A stretch of 37,265 nt of DNA. Source: a virus. Every line of letters begins with the position of its first letter. Positions within the stretch are counted from its first letter, which is position 1. The DNA lies in IMG/VR virus record IMGVR_UViG_3300010885_006157, positions 1 through 37,265 of that record; one strand, written 5' to 3'. Shown here piece by piece: positions 23,799-33,483 of the stretch. Made by a program: the position numbers and the translations under genes. The notes beneath the pieces are model-generated. The model ran no database searches. It saw only the letters and a list, made by a program, of their open reading frames with translations, and was not told the DNA's origin.

Positions 23799-24502
23799 TG
23801 AACGGAGAAATTACACCATCTTTAAATGAATTAACTTTTGCTTGTATGAATACTATTAGAGCTAAATCTAATAGTAATGATCCTATTAGTACTAGACTAA
23901 TAGAATTTCATATTAAAAACGCAAGATCTTTTTTAATTAGACAAGATTCTAATAAAAGCTATGTACCAGATACTAATATTGTACAAAGATTAGTTACTGA
24001 TGTTATTAAAGTAGACTCTGCAGATAGTTGTGTAATTAACAGTGGTTGTTATACATTTAGAACTAAAGTTAAAATACCTTCTATTATAGAAACTAGTCAT
24101 AGTCAATTATTAACTAGAATAGGTCCAGTAGATTTAAAGTCTAAACCATTTAGTTTAATCCCTATTGCTAGAGTACCATTTGTATCTTTTAATAGATTTA
24201 ATACTAATCAAATATTTGCTTATTTAGATAACGGTTATATATTTTTTATTAGTAAAAGTTTAATATTATTAAAGAAAATAACTGTATCAGCTGTATTTGA
24301 AGATCCTGAATTGTTAGCTAATTTTGCTTGTGGAGATGATAAATGCTATTCTAAAGATAGTGCTTTCCCTATTAAACATAGTATGGTAAATGCTATTAAA
24401 GATATAGTAATTAAAAATTATTTAAATGAAACTGGTCAAGCATTTATGGATTTAAGTAATGATGCTAAACCTAACTTTGAACCTAATAGAGTAAATGGAT
24501 AA
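23798..24502 (+). CDS. Probable tail ring / connector protein
   Basis: 234 residues. The helical start (SLNELTFACMNTIRAKSNSNDPISTRLIEFHIKNARSFLIRQD) followed by beta-rich segments (SGCYTFRTKVKIPSIIE, TRIGPVDLKSKPFSLIPIARVPFVSFNRFNTNQIFAYLDNGYIFFIS) recurs in structural proteins of Bacteroidota podophages beside the tail ring and muzzle genes. In the crAss-like tail several small ring proteins join the portal to the muzzle; this is a good candidate for one. A short C-rich loop (FACGDDKCYSKD) is present. It joins the spanin gene through TAATG and the next gene by an 8-base overlap. Confidence 0.6.
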   Translation: MNGEITPSLNELTFACMNTIRAKSNSNDPISTRLIEFHIKNARSFLIRQDSNKSYVPDTNIVQRLVTDVIKVDSADSCVINSGCYTFRTKVKIPSIIETSHSQLLTRIGPVDLKSKPFSLIPIARVPFVSFNRFNTNQIFAYLDNGYIFFISKSLILLKKITVSAVFEDPELLANFACGDDKCYSKDSAFPIKHSMVNAIKDIVIKNYLNETGQAFMDLSNDAKPNFEPNRVNG

Positions 24503-24977
24503 GAGAGTTCATAAAGTACATACTGATAAAGGAGTTTTTGACGCTTATAAATTCTATAAAGAAAATGTAGTTCAAAAAGGTAGTTATAAATTAACTAGAA
24601 CTCAATTTAGTCAGGTATTAAAGAAATATTATACCGCTAGATTATTAGCAGTAATTTATGAAAACAGGTCATTAAAAATAGGTAGAGCAGGAGAAATAAA
24701 AATCATGAAATACAAGCATGAGCCTAAGATAGATAAAAACGGTAAATTAAAATATACAATTATAGATTGGAAAAAAACTAAAGAATTAGGTAAACAAGTA
24801 TTAAATTTTAATGAACATTCAGATGGATATTTATTTAAGTTTAAATGGATTAAAAAATTACCTTTTAAAAACAAAGCTTTATACAGATTTAAAGTTAGTA
24901 GAGATATAGGAAGAGCTTTACCAAAAGCTTTAAAAAAAAATAAAAATTTAAATTTCGAGGAATATGGTAGGAGATAA
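24495..24977 (+). CDS. HU/IHF-like protein linked to tail genes
   Basis: 160 residues, basic. Residues 30-75 (YKLTRTQFSQVLKKYYTARLLAVIYENRSLKIGRAGEIKIMKYK) follow the HU/IHF layout: a helix, a second helix 'i-x-x-x-i-x-x-g-x-x-v-x-l', then strands with G-x-I-x-I. The long basic remainder could carry the DNA-binding arm or a virion-binding part. crAss-like genomes carry IHF-subunit-like genes next to the tail ring genes, which is where this is. DNA bending during packaging or a virion-internal role are both possible. It overlaps both neighbours (8 and 14 bases). Confidence 0.5.
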   Translation: MDKRVHKVHTDKGVFDAYKFYKENVVQKGSYKLTRTQFSQVLKKYYTARLLAVIYENRSLKIGRAGEIKIMKYKHEPKIDKNGKLKYTIIDWKKTKELGKQVLNFNEHSDGYLFKFKWIKKLPFKNKALYRFKVSRDIGRALPKALKKNKNLNFEEYGRR

Positions 24978-25845
24978 ATATATAAGCAGTTATCAAATTA
25001 TAGATAAGTTAATCGCAGATGCTGATTATACTCAAGCTGATTTTAATGAAATTGATTTAATTACCTGGATAGGAGATTGTTTAGACTTTATTAAAGCTCC
25101 TAATCAATTAAAACCTCTTATTACAATAATTAATGTAAAAAATAACAAAGGTGCTTTACCTTGTAATTATTATGAAAGAATTCAATTAGCTGGTTTAACT
25201 TCTGCCGGAATACAGTTTCCAATGAGAGAAACTACAGGAACTTTTCATCCTTTATTTACAGCTCCAACATCTGCTGGTCAAACACAGGTATTAGATATGC
25301 CTATTTATACAGATGCTAATGGTAATCCAGCTTTTAACTTTAATAATGCAAGTAATGTATCTTTTAACTTTGCTAATATAGCTGGTAATACATCTTTATC
25401 AACTAATGATGCTTTAGGTACTTACAAAGTAAATGATAACTATATATTTACTAATTTTGATACTGGAAGATTATTGTTAGCTTATTATGCTTTTCCTTGT
25501 GATGATCAAGGTTATCCTTTAATACCAGATGAAGTAAGTTACAGAGAAGCTGTATATTCTCATCTAAGATGGAAACTAGATTATAAGCTTTGGAGAAAAG
25601 GTAAAATAGCTGATAAAGTATATCAAGATTCAGCTAGAGAAAGAGATTGGTATATAGCTCAAGCTCAAGGTAAATCAGTTAATGCTCACAATATAGATAC
25701 TTTAGAATCATGGAAAAATCAAACTTTACAATGGATTCCTAGAGTTAATGCACACGATAACTTCTTTAATTCATTAGGCCAAGCATCTCAAATGACTTTT
25801 GGAAATAGAAATATTATTAATGGTAATTCAACCACAGTAAGATAA
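24964..25845 (+). CDS. Tail ring (tail tubular-like) protein
   Basis: 293 residues. Helical N-terminus (YISSYQIIDKLIADADYTQADFNEIDLITWIGDCLDFIKAP), a beta sandwich (TIINVKNNKGALPCNYYERIQLAG), an Asn/Phe-rich insertion (NPAFNFNNASNVSFNFANIAG), and a helical YREAVYSHLRWKLDYKLWRKGKIADKVYQDSARERDWYIAQAQGK near 195-240. The order matches gatekeeper/tubular proteins of short-tailed phages, and the gene directly precedes the muzzle gene, as for ring proteins of crAss-like tails. It overlaps the next start through TAATG. Confidence 0.7.
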   Translation: MVGDKYISSYQIIDKLIADADYTQADFNEIDLITWIGDCLDFIKAPNQLKPLITIINVKNNKGALPCNYYERIQLAGLTSAGIQFPMRETTGTFHPLFTAPTSAGQTQVLDMPIYTDANGNPAFNFNNASNVSFNFANIAGNTSLSTNDALGTYKVNDNYIFTNFDTGRLLLAYYAFPCDDQGYPLIPDEVSYREAVYSHLRWKLDYKLWRKGKIADKVYQDSARERDWYIAQAQGKSVNAHNIDTLESWKNQTLQWIPRVNAHDNFFNSLGQASQMTFGNRNIINGNSTTVR

Positions 25846-28800
25846 TGGCTCAAACTAAAAATACTTTTACTAAGTTAAATCAAGATTTAGCTAAAAATAA
25901 AATATCACAAGAATTATATTTTGATGCTTTAAATGTAAGGTTAATTACAGATGAAGGTTCTTCTTCTGGAGCAATAGAAAATACTAAAGGTACTAAGATT
26001 GCTTTTAAATTACCTGATTTAACATCAGCTACTTATGAATTTCAAAGTCAATATGGTAGTATAACTGTACCTGCATTGACTAATTTAACTATTATAGGTT
26101 GGTGTAATGTAAACAATAAAATTGTTTTATTTACTAAAAGTTATGCAAATATTAAAACTGTATATAATCAAATCTGGATGTTTGAGTTTAATGAAACTAC
26201 AGATGAGATTGTAGGTTTAAATAATGGTTATTTAGTTCAATCTGTACATTTAAGATACAATAGAAAGTTAGGTATTACTAATAAAGTTAAATGCTTTGGT
26301 ATTCAAGAATCTACTAAATTTTTAAGAGTTTATTGGACTGATACTATAAATAGTTTAATGTCAATTAATTTAGCTAATCCTAATTCATTAAATATACCAC
26401 AAAGAACTTTACCTATTAACAGTAATGTTGATATGACTATACCTACAGTAGAAGAATTAGGTTTAGGTAATTTACCTAATGGTTGTATTCAATATTTTTA
26501 TAGGTTAATACATAAAGACGGAGCTATAACTAATTTTAGTCCTTTATCTAATTTATTCCAATTAAATAATGGTAATGAAGAAGGTGAGTGGAAGGATTAT
26601 CCAGCTATTGTTCTTGATAGATATAATGATAAATCAGAAGCTGAAAATCAAGAAAGATTAGATGCAACTTCTGAAAATGGTTGTATGATTAAATTTGATA
26701 ATGTAGATAAAGATTATGATTATATTCAAATAGGTTATGTACATTGGAAATTTAAAGATTCTCCTACTTTCTATTTATTAGATATGGAACCTTTACAAGT
26801 AGATAATACTACAAAAGATAAATCATTTACTTATTATCATGATGGTTCTGAAACTAAATCTTCTATTACACAAGAAGAATTTAATAAACTAGTTACTGTA
26901 TGGGATAATTGTTATACTTTAGAAACTAAAGATAATATACTTTATGTAGCTAATACTAAAGGCTCTCAATTTGATATTGATAGATTAGCAGATGAATTAA
27001 GACAACAAAGGTGGGATGCTAGAGCTTATAGATTTGACAACAATAGAGTTTGTAATATTTATAAAGCTAACGGTGATTTAGAAGCTCAATTTAGCTATCC
27101 ACAATTTCCAGATGTTACAACTGAATATAGTTATGATGCTATTAATCCTGATACTTCTGAACATGAAGATAATCCTATAAATTATGATAACAGTTATAAA
27201 TATAACCCATCATTTTCAAGTTCAGCAGGATACAGATATGGAGGAGTAGGTCCAAATGTAAACTATATATTTACTAATAATTCAATGGTAGTAGATACTG
27301 ATGTACCTATTACTACACCTTCTTTTTATGCTACTTTACAAGGGATAGGATCGATGGGAGGGATATTCATAAGCAACAAAGAAACAGTACCATTAGGATT
27401 ACCATTAACTAAATTACCTAGAGCTACAGCAAGTAATATACCTATTCCTGTAGGAGCTATTGGTTCTACAACAGACAGACAAGATAAATCTTGGTCTGAT
27501 TTTAAAAATCCTTATTTAGCTAGTAAGATAGCTACTCATCAACATGGAGAAACTTATAGATATTGGATTACATTTTACAATAAAAAAAATCAACCATCAT
27601 TTGCTAAATGGATAGCTGATATTAAAACACCTGAATTTAATGATTCTGATATAGCAGCTACTTACAAGTTAAGTGATTTTTATGGTAATACAATGACTGT
27701 TGATACTATGGGTATAGAATTTAAAATATCTATACCAACTTGGTTAGCGCAGAATATTAGTGGATTTTCTATAGGTAGAACTGAAAGACAAGAAGAAGAT
27801 AAAACTAGATTAGGTACTGGTATTACCGGTAGATTTTATAAACAAGAAACTGAGCAATTAACTTTTGAAGGTTTTAAAAATGCTTTAATGGGATTAGCTT
27901 TTGAGTTTTTAATTAATTCAACTAATAATGCTTCAGGTTTATTAGGATTAGGTTCAGCTCTTAGTAATGTTGTAAATGATTTTATAGATGAAACTTTTAA
28001 AAACTTTAGAAAATCTGTAGAAAGAAAACTTACTGAAAATTTAACTGAAGAAAATTTACGACAAATAATTAAAGGTATTTTTGATCATGCTACAACTGGA
28101 GGCAGCGGACTTAATATTTTACCTGCTTTTAAAATCTTTGGCCCTTTAATAGAGCCATTAGTTGAAAACTTAGTAGTTAACATGTTAGAGATTGTTAAAT
28201 ATAAAATAGGTTGGATTGATGAAAAAATGTATTCTTTAGGCACTAGTTGGGGAGATTATAATTATCACGATAAAGCAATTTATTCTATATTCCCAGCTCA
28301 ACAGTTTGATAAATATAATTATAAAACAGGTGATTATATTACATGTGTTCAAAAATTTAATTTACTTTATGATTATACTAATAATTTCTTTTTACAAGAT
28401 AAGTTAGTAGATTGTATCCATGAATATACTAATACTGGTTTATTAAACAGGACTAATAGTTCTTCTATTTTAAGAAAATGGTATAGAGGAAATATATTAA
28501 GACCTAGTACTGGAGGATTAAGAACTAAATATGCTATTGATAAAGAATTAAGTTTTGATGAAGGAGAAATTCTTAAATCTAATTTTGTAGATAATACTAC
28601 TGGAACTTTTACTAACTCTTATGTGGGTTATATGGAGAGGTATGATTATGTTAATAGATATTTAGGAGAAGGAGCTATTCCTGATACTGTTACTGGAGAT
28701 GCTAGAAAACTTGCTTTAAATGCTATTAAACCTTTATCTCAAAAAAAGAAAGTATTAGGTTTAGGAGATCGTAAACATATATTAGTATTAGATAGTGCTT

Positions 28801-30656
28801 TTATAGCTCCTAATTTTGATGCAGTTATGATAGATGGTCAAAATACATTAGGTAAGGTTGATCAAGATAATTCTTTTAATGTTAACAAAGCTTTAATTTG
28901 TACTAACATCGGATCCTGGGGAGACGGATCAGAATTCTTTAGAAGTAGTGCTGTATTTACAGCTCATTTAGATCCAGAAGATGATAGTAATAGACTTTAT
29001 TATGAAGGTAATAATATTAGTAAACCTAGATTAATAGATACTGATGGTGATTGTATTATATCTTATAATAGAGTAGTAAATAAACAGTATGGAGGAAATT
29101 CTATTGCTGAAAGAAATAATAATACTGTAATAGAATTATCATTTGTTAAAACTACTGATACAGCTAATGTTTATACAACTAATCCTATAGGAGATAGTTA
29201 TGTAGGTTTATATGCAGCTGTTAATTATAACTATTACTTTGAACAGTTTGGTCCTTATGAACCAGCTAATAAAACTAAGAAAGCTATGATTGAAATCTTT
29301 CCTACAGAGCAATCATTTAACTTTAATCTTAGAGAAGGTAGGCATGTATTTAATAGTTTATCTACAGCTGATTTAGATACTACAGAACAAAAAACTAAAC
29401 GCTTAGTTAGAAGGGCTAAAAGAAAGGCTAGAAGATTTGGTATAAATGAACAATCTTTAACTAATTTTGTATTACCTAAAAGGTTTATATTTGATGAGTT
29501 TAAATTTGATGATGTATATACTCAAGAAAAAAATGCTAAAATCTTAGTACCTAAACCTATTATAAATACATTTGTTGATACTAATACTAATAGGATATGG
29601 AAATCTAAACCTAAACAGAATGGAGAATTAATAGATTCATTTAGAGAGTTTAAAGTTTTAGATTATTTAGATGTTGAAGCTAACAGAGGTCCAATTAGAG
29701 ATTTAGTAAACTTTAAAGGACAGTTAATATTTCTACAAGATACTGGTATAGGTATTGCAACTACTAATGAGAAATCATCTGCTGCAACATCAAATGGTAC
29801 ATTTGCATTAATTAGTTCTACACCTTTATCTAGGTATGATTATTTATCTAAAGAGTCTGGAACTAATCAAAGATTTAGTACTGTTATTACAGATAGCTTT
29901 TTTAGTTATTTTGATACTAATAAAAAGAAATTAATAAAATTTGGTGAAGGTTTAGAACCTTTATCAGATGTTGAAGGATTATCAGGTTATTTTAGAACTC
30001 GTATTAACTCACAGTATTATACACAAGATGATATTATTGTAGGAGGATATTTCCCTGAATACAATACATTGTTTTATACTTTTAATAATATTGAATCTCC
30101 ATTTACTATATCTTATAACTTATTACAACAAGGATTTGAAAGTTTTCATAGTATTCAACCAGAGTTATATTTAAAGTTAAATAATAGATTATTAATTGCT
30201 AATGAAGGTCAAGGTTATCAAGTGTTTAAAGGAGAAAGAGGATTTTTTTATGATATATATCAACCTAGTTATATAACTGTTGTAACTAATGAAAATTCAA
30301 ATAAATTTAAAATATTTGATAATATCTCTTTTTTTAGCGAAGTTTACGACTCAAATAATGTAAACTTGACTAATCAATCTATAAATAAAATACAATGTTC
30401 AAATGATTATCAAGATACTGGTGAAGTATCTCTGACTGTAAGTAATTACTCTTTATATACTGATCCTACAAATAAGATTAAAAGGTTTGATAGAGAATGG
30501 AAATTAGATGTTCCTAGAGATATTAATACTCCAGCTTATACTTCTATTCAAGCTAGAATGAAAGATTATTATTTAAAGACTAAATTAATCTTTAATAATA
30601 ATAATAATAAGAAGTTTATACTTCAAGATATATTAACAACTTATAGAATTAACTAA
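25845..30656 (+). CDS. Muzzle-type tail protein (tail stabilisation / nozzle)
   Basis: 1603 residues, the largest gene here. The start, TKNTFTKLNQDLAKNKISQELYFDALNVRLITDEGSSSGAIEN (over residues 4-46), is typical of nozzle proteins of short-tailed phages, in which the chain 'N ... D-A-x-N-x-R ... G-x-x-x-N' opens a beta-propeller-like barrel. The C-terminal half returns to the same fold (RGPIRDLVNFKGQLIFLQDTGIGIATTNE; LIKFGEGLEPLSDVEG). In between is a big insertion with a helical part (about 670-790) and a basic RLVRRAKRKARRF stretch near 1186-1198. It would form the distal tail tube and its closed muzzle, homologous in role to the muzzle of the crAss001 tail. Order and size make this secure. 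Confidence 0.8.
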   Translation: MAQTKNTFTKLNQDLAKNKISQELYFDALNVRLITDEGSSSGAIENTKGTKIAFKLPDLTSATYEFQSQYGSITVPALTNLTIIGWCNVNNKIVLFTKSYANIKTVYNQIWMFEFNETTDEIVGLNNGYLVQSVHLRYNRKLGITNKVKCFGIQESTKFLRVYWTDTINSLMSINLANPNSLNIPQRTLPINSNVDMTIPTVEELGLGNLPNGCIQYFYRLIHKDGAITNFSPLSNLFQLNNGNEEGEWKDYPAIVLDRYNDKSEAENQERLDATSENGCMIKFDNVDKDYDYIQIGYVHWKFKDSPTFYLLDMEPLQVDNTTKDKSFTYYHDGSETKSSITQEEFNKLVTVWDNCYTLETKDNILYVANTKGSQFDIDRLADELRQQRWDARAYRFDNNRVCNIYKANGDLEAQFSYPQFPDVTTEYSYDAINPDTSEHEDNPINYDNSYKYNPSFSSSAGYRYGGVGPNVNYIFTNNSMVVDTDVPITTPSFYATLQGIGSMGGIFISNKETVPLGLPLTKLPRATASNIPIPVGAIGSTTDRQDKSWSDFKNPYLASKIATHQHGETYRYWITFYNKKNQPSFAKWIADIKTPEFNDSDIAATYKLSDFYGNTMTVDTMGIEFKISIPTWLAQNISGFSIGRTERQEEDKTRLGTGITGRFYKQETEQLTFEGFKNALMGLAFEFLINSTNNASGLLGLGSALSNVVNDFIDETFKNFRKSVERKLTENLTEENLRQIIKGIFDHATTGGSGLNILPAFKIFGPLIEPLVENLVVNMLEIVKYKIGWIDEKMYSLGTSWGDYNYHDKAIYSIFPAQQFDKYNYKTGDYITCVQKFNLLYDYTNNFFLQDKLVDCIHEYTNTGLLNRTNSSSILRKWYRGNILRPSTGGLRTKYAIDKELSFDEGEILKSNFVDNTTGTFTNSYVGYMERYDYVNRYLGEGAIPDTVTGDARKLALNAIKPLSQKKKVLGLGDRKHILVLDSAFIAPNFDAVMIDGQNTLGKVDQDNSFNVNKALICTNIGSWGDGSEFFRSSAVFTAHLDPEDDSNRLYYEGNNISKPRLIDTDGDCIISYNRVVNKQYGGNSIAERNNNTVIELSFVKTTDTANVYTTNPIGDSYVGLYAAVNYNYYFEQFGPYEPANKTKKAMIEIFPTEQSFNFNLREGRHVFNSLSTADLDTTEQKTKRLVRRAKRKARRFGINEQSLTNFVLPKRFIFDEFKFDDVYTQEKNAKILVPKPIINTFVDTNTNRIWKSKPKQNGELIDSFREFKVLDYLDVEANRGPIRDLVNFKGQLIFLQDTGIGIATTNEKSSAATSNGTFALISSTPLSRYDYLSKESGTNQRFSTVITDSFFSYFDTNKKKLIKFGEGLEPLSDVEGLSGYFRTRINSQYYTQDDIIVGGYFPEYNTLFYTFNNIESPFTISYNLLQQGFESFHSIQPELYLKLNNRLLIANEGQGYQVFKGERGFFYDIYQPSYITVVTNENSNKFKIFDNISFFSEVYDSNNVNLTNQSINKIQCSNDYQDTGEVSLTVSNYSLYTDPTNKIKRFDREWKLDVPRDINTPAYTSIQARMKDYYLKTKLIFNNNNNKKFILQDILTTYRIN

Positions 30657-33475
30657 TGGCTGGTACTAGAAAAAAAGTTTATACTGATAAATTAGAATTT
30701 GATAGAGCTAATCAAGCTTATAATGATAGTTTAAAATATTCTCAACGAGGATTAGAACCAGACATGGATTTTTATATTGATACAGCAAAAACAAATAGAA
30801 TAAATAGATTAGGTGCTGATTTTTATACATTTCCAATAACAAAAAAATTAAAACAATTTTACATAGATAATGGGGTTACTAATCCTTCACCTTCTTTGTT
30901 TAGACTAAATGGTAATTTTTATACAGAAGATGAAGTTAAAGCATTAAGAAATAAAGGAGGTTTGGATGAAAATGAAGATTATTCAGGAAATCCAAGATAT
31001 ATAAAACCAACAACAGAACCTGTATATAAAGAATTAAAATCTTTTCAAAATTCACCTTATTTTCAAAAATATACAGCAGCAAAAGCATTACAATTACAGA
31101 ATAAACCTAGTGGTTATGTAAATGAAGGTAACAAACAAGGTAGAGTAGAATTAAAAACTGAGGGAGGTTGGTTAGATAAATTTGAAGATGGAGGTTTATT
31201 AAATGAACCAACTGAACCTCAAATATTACCTAAAGATAGTGTTCAATATAATAATGCATATAACGCTCCTTCAAATCAAGGTAGAGTAGGTTTTACTACA
31301 GAAAAAGATTATCTTAATAATTGGTTTAGTAGTCAGAGATTTAAAAATAAAATAGGAACAGCTGATCCTAATAGTGTTAGTAATGAAGCTGTTAATAAAG
31401 TTAAAACTTCTAAATTATTTTATAATCCTAATGATACTAAAAGTTCTATTGAGAATTATGTAGATATGCATACCAATACTAGTAAGCGTGATAAAAAAGA
31501 ATTATTAAAACATAAAGCTGTTGGTAAAAGTTATAAAGATAGTAACGATGCTATTATTACTAAAGTAGAAGGTCAAAATAATCCTAATAGTATTTCAATA
31601 CATGAATTAACTCATTTAACTGGTTTAGATGAATTAAATAGAAATAAATTTAAAGGTACTTTATATCAAAATAAATATGGTAATACTGTTCCTTTTAATA
31701 GAGGAGAAGCTTATCCTTCTTTAATGCAATTTAGATATGATAATAACTTTAAACCTGATCAGGTAATTACTCCTGAAGATATGATAAATATTAGGAATAA
31801 AGGATATAGAAATATATTAGATAATAAATATACAGATGATGAAATATTAAACTATCTTAATACTGTAGCTGATAATTCTAAAGCTAATCCTAATCAAATG
31901 GCTAAAGGTGGACTACTTAAAAGAGCTGATGGTTCTTATTCTAGACCAGGACTTTGGGATAATATCAGAGCTAATAAAGGTTCAGGTAAAGCTCCTACTA
32001 AACAAATGCTAGAACAAGAAAGAAAGATTAAAAATAAATATGAAGAAGGTGGTGAAGTAGATACAGCTGTTCAAGATAATACTGCAGTTAAGGTACAAAA
32101 ACCTAATTATAAAATAGCTACAACACCACAAGAAATATTTTTACATGATCGTAATAAAAGATTAAAAGAATTAGCAGATAACCCTCAATCTTATAATGTA
32201 AAAAATGACTATATTAAATTAGGAATTAATGAGCCAGGTTTAGAAAAACCTGTAATAGATCCTATTGATTTAGTAGGTACAGGTGTTTATAAAGGATTAG
32301 CTAAAGCATTAGGAGCTAAAGAAGTAGTTCAAGGAGCTAAAGGTTTAGTAAGTGATGCTGTTAAATATGCTGAGAAAAAAAGTGTTAAACCTATAACTCC
32401 AAGTTCTACTAATGTACAACAAGCAGGATTTATTAATACTAAAGGAGCTTTTCAAAAATATCCTAAAGGAAAATTAACTCAAGAAGAAATAGATACATTT
32501 AAAAATTCTGATTTTTATAAACAAGTTGAAAAAGAACATTTAGAATTAAAAAATAAATATGGTGATAATTGGACGTTACCTAATTATGCAGAAACTAGTT
32601 TGCAAGAAGCAATTGCAACTGGTAATAGAAGTAAAATAAACCCTATATTATATGGAGGTAAAAATTGGAGCGCTGCTGATTATATATTAGCAGGAGTTAT
32701 AGGAACAGCATATCCTGGTGTAGCATCTTTATACGGTTTAGTTGCAGCACCTCCTGCTGTTAGAAGTAAAGTATTAAAAAATATAGGTATACAAGGAGTA
32801 CCTGGTGGTTTAAGTTCTAGAGATACTATTATTGATTTGACTAATAGAAATATGGATTTTGCTAAAGTTAATCAAACAAAAGATGGTCAAGTTATTTTAG
32901 GTGGAGAGTTTATAGAAGATATTAATAATACAGTAAGAAAATCTAAAGATTGGTTAACTGCTACAGATACATATTCTGATAAAGAGTATCCATCAAAAGA
33001 TGTACAATCATTTTATGGTGTTGAAAATGGTAAATTTAAAGTAGGAAAAGCATCAGATTTTAATCCTGAAACAGAAATAGTACCAAGAAGATTTGGTGCT
33101 ATTAATATTAATAAAGCTGTAATGAATAATAAAGAAATGAGATTATTAGATAAAGACGGAAATCCTATTTATCAAAATACACCTAATACAGGTAAATTTA
33201 TTCTTTATTCTCCTTCTACAGGGAAAACTCAATTTACATATATTAATACAGGTAAAAGTGGTGTTGATAAAGTAAATAATTTTTTAAAGAAAAATAAAGA
33301 TGCTCAATATATCCATTTAGATAATGGTAGATATGAGTATTATGGAATAAATCCAGAAGGACTTACTGAACAAGATTTTAAAAATTATTATGAACAAGAT
33401 TTAAAAAGAGAAGGTAATCCTGGATATAATTTAATACTTAAATCAAACGGTGGTTGGTTAGATAACTTAAAATAA
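30656..33475 (+). CDS. Large internal virion (cargo/ejection) protein with HELTH motif
   Basis: 939 residues, after the muzzle gene, where crAss-like phages encode proteins stored in the virion and ejected with DNA. Residues 316-320 read HELTH within SISIHELTHLTGLDELN, a zincin-type HExxH helix with an acidic residue downstream. The stretch MAKGGLLKRADGSYSRPGLW with KQMLEQERKIKNKYEEGGEV (about 414-470) is a block that I associate with crAss-like cargo proteins. Hydrophobic helices occur near 675-700 (YILAGVIGTAYPGVASLYGLVAAPPAV). Double-glycine motifs recur: E169-GGW, D178-GGLL, and the C-terminal NGGWLDNLK. The C-terminal region (about 720-939) may be a separate alpha/beta domain (GKFILYSPSTGKTQFTY ... 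YIHLDNGRYEYYGINPEG). Catalysis is not shown. Confidence 0.7.
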   Translation: MAGTRKKVYTDKLEFDRANQAYNDSLKYSQRGLEPDMDFYIDTAKTNRINRLGADFYTFPITKKLKQFYIDNGVTNPSPSLFRLNGNFYTEDEVKALRNKGGLDENEDYSGNPRYIKPTTEPVYKELKSFQNSPYFQKYTAAKALQLQNKPSGYVNEGNKQGRVELKTEGGWLDKFEDGGLLNEPTEPQILPKDSVQYNNAYNAPSNQGRVGFTTEKDYLNNWFSSQRFKNKIGTADPNSVSNEAVNKVKTSKLFYNPNDTKSSIENYVDMHTNTSKRDKKELLKHKAVGKSYKDSNDAIITKVEGQNNPNSISIHELTHLTGLDELNRNKFKGTLYQNKYGNTVPFNRGEAYPSLMQFRYDNNFKPDQVITPEDMINIRNKGYRNILDNKYTDDEILNYLNTVADNSKANPNQMAKGGLLKRADGSYSRPGLWDNIRANKGSGKAPTKQMLEQERKIKNKYEEGGEVDTAVQDNTAVKVQKPNYKIATTPQEIFLHDRNKRLKELADNPQSYNVKNDYIKLGINEPGLEKPVIDPIDLVGTGVYKGLAKALGAKEVVQGAKGLVSDAVKYAEKKSVKPITPSSTNVQQAGFINTKGAFQKYPKGKLTQEEIDTFKNSDFYKQVEKEHLELKNKYGDNWTLPNYAETSLQEAIATGNRSKINPILYGGKNWSAADYILAGVIGTAYPGVASLYGLVAAPPAVRSKVLKNIGIQGVPGGLSSRDTIIDLTNRNMDFAKVNQTKDGQVILGGEFIEDINNTVRKSKDWLTATDTYSDKEYPSKDVQSFYGVENGKFKVGKASDFNPETEIVPRRFGAININKAVMNNKEMRLLDKDGNPIYQNTPNTGKFILYSPSTGKTQFTYINTGKSGVDKVNNFLKKNKDAQYIHLDNGRYEYYGINPEGLTEQDFKNYYEQDLKREGNPGYNLILKSNGGWLDNLK

Positions 33476-33483
33476 ATAATAAT

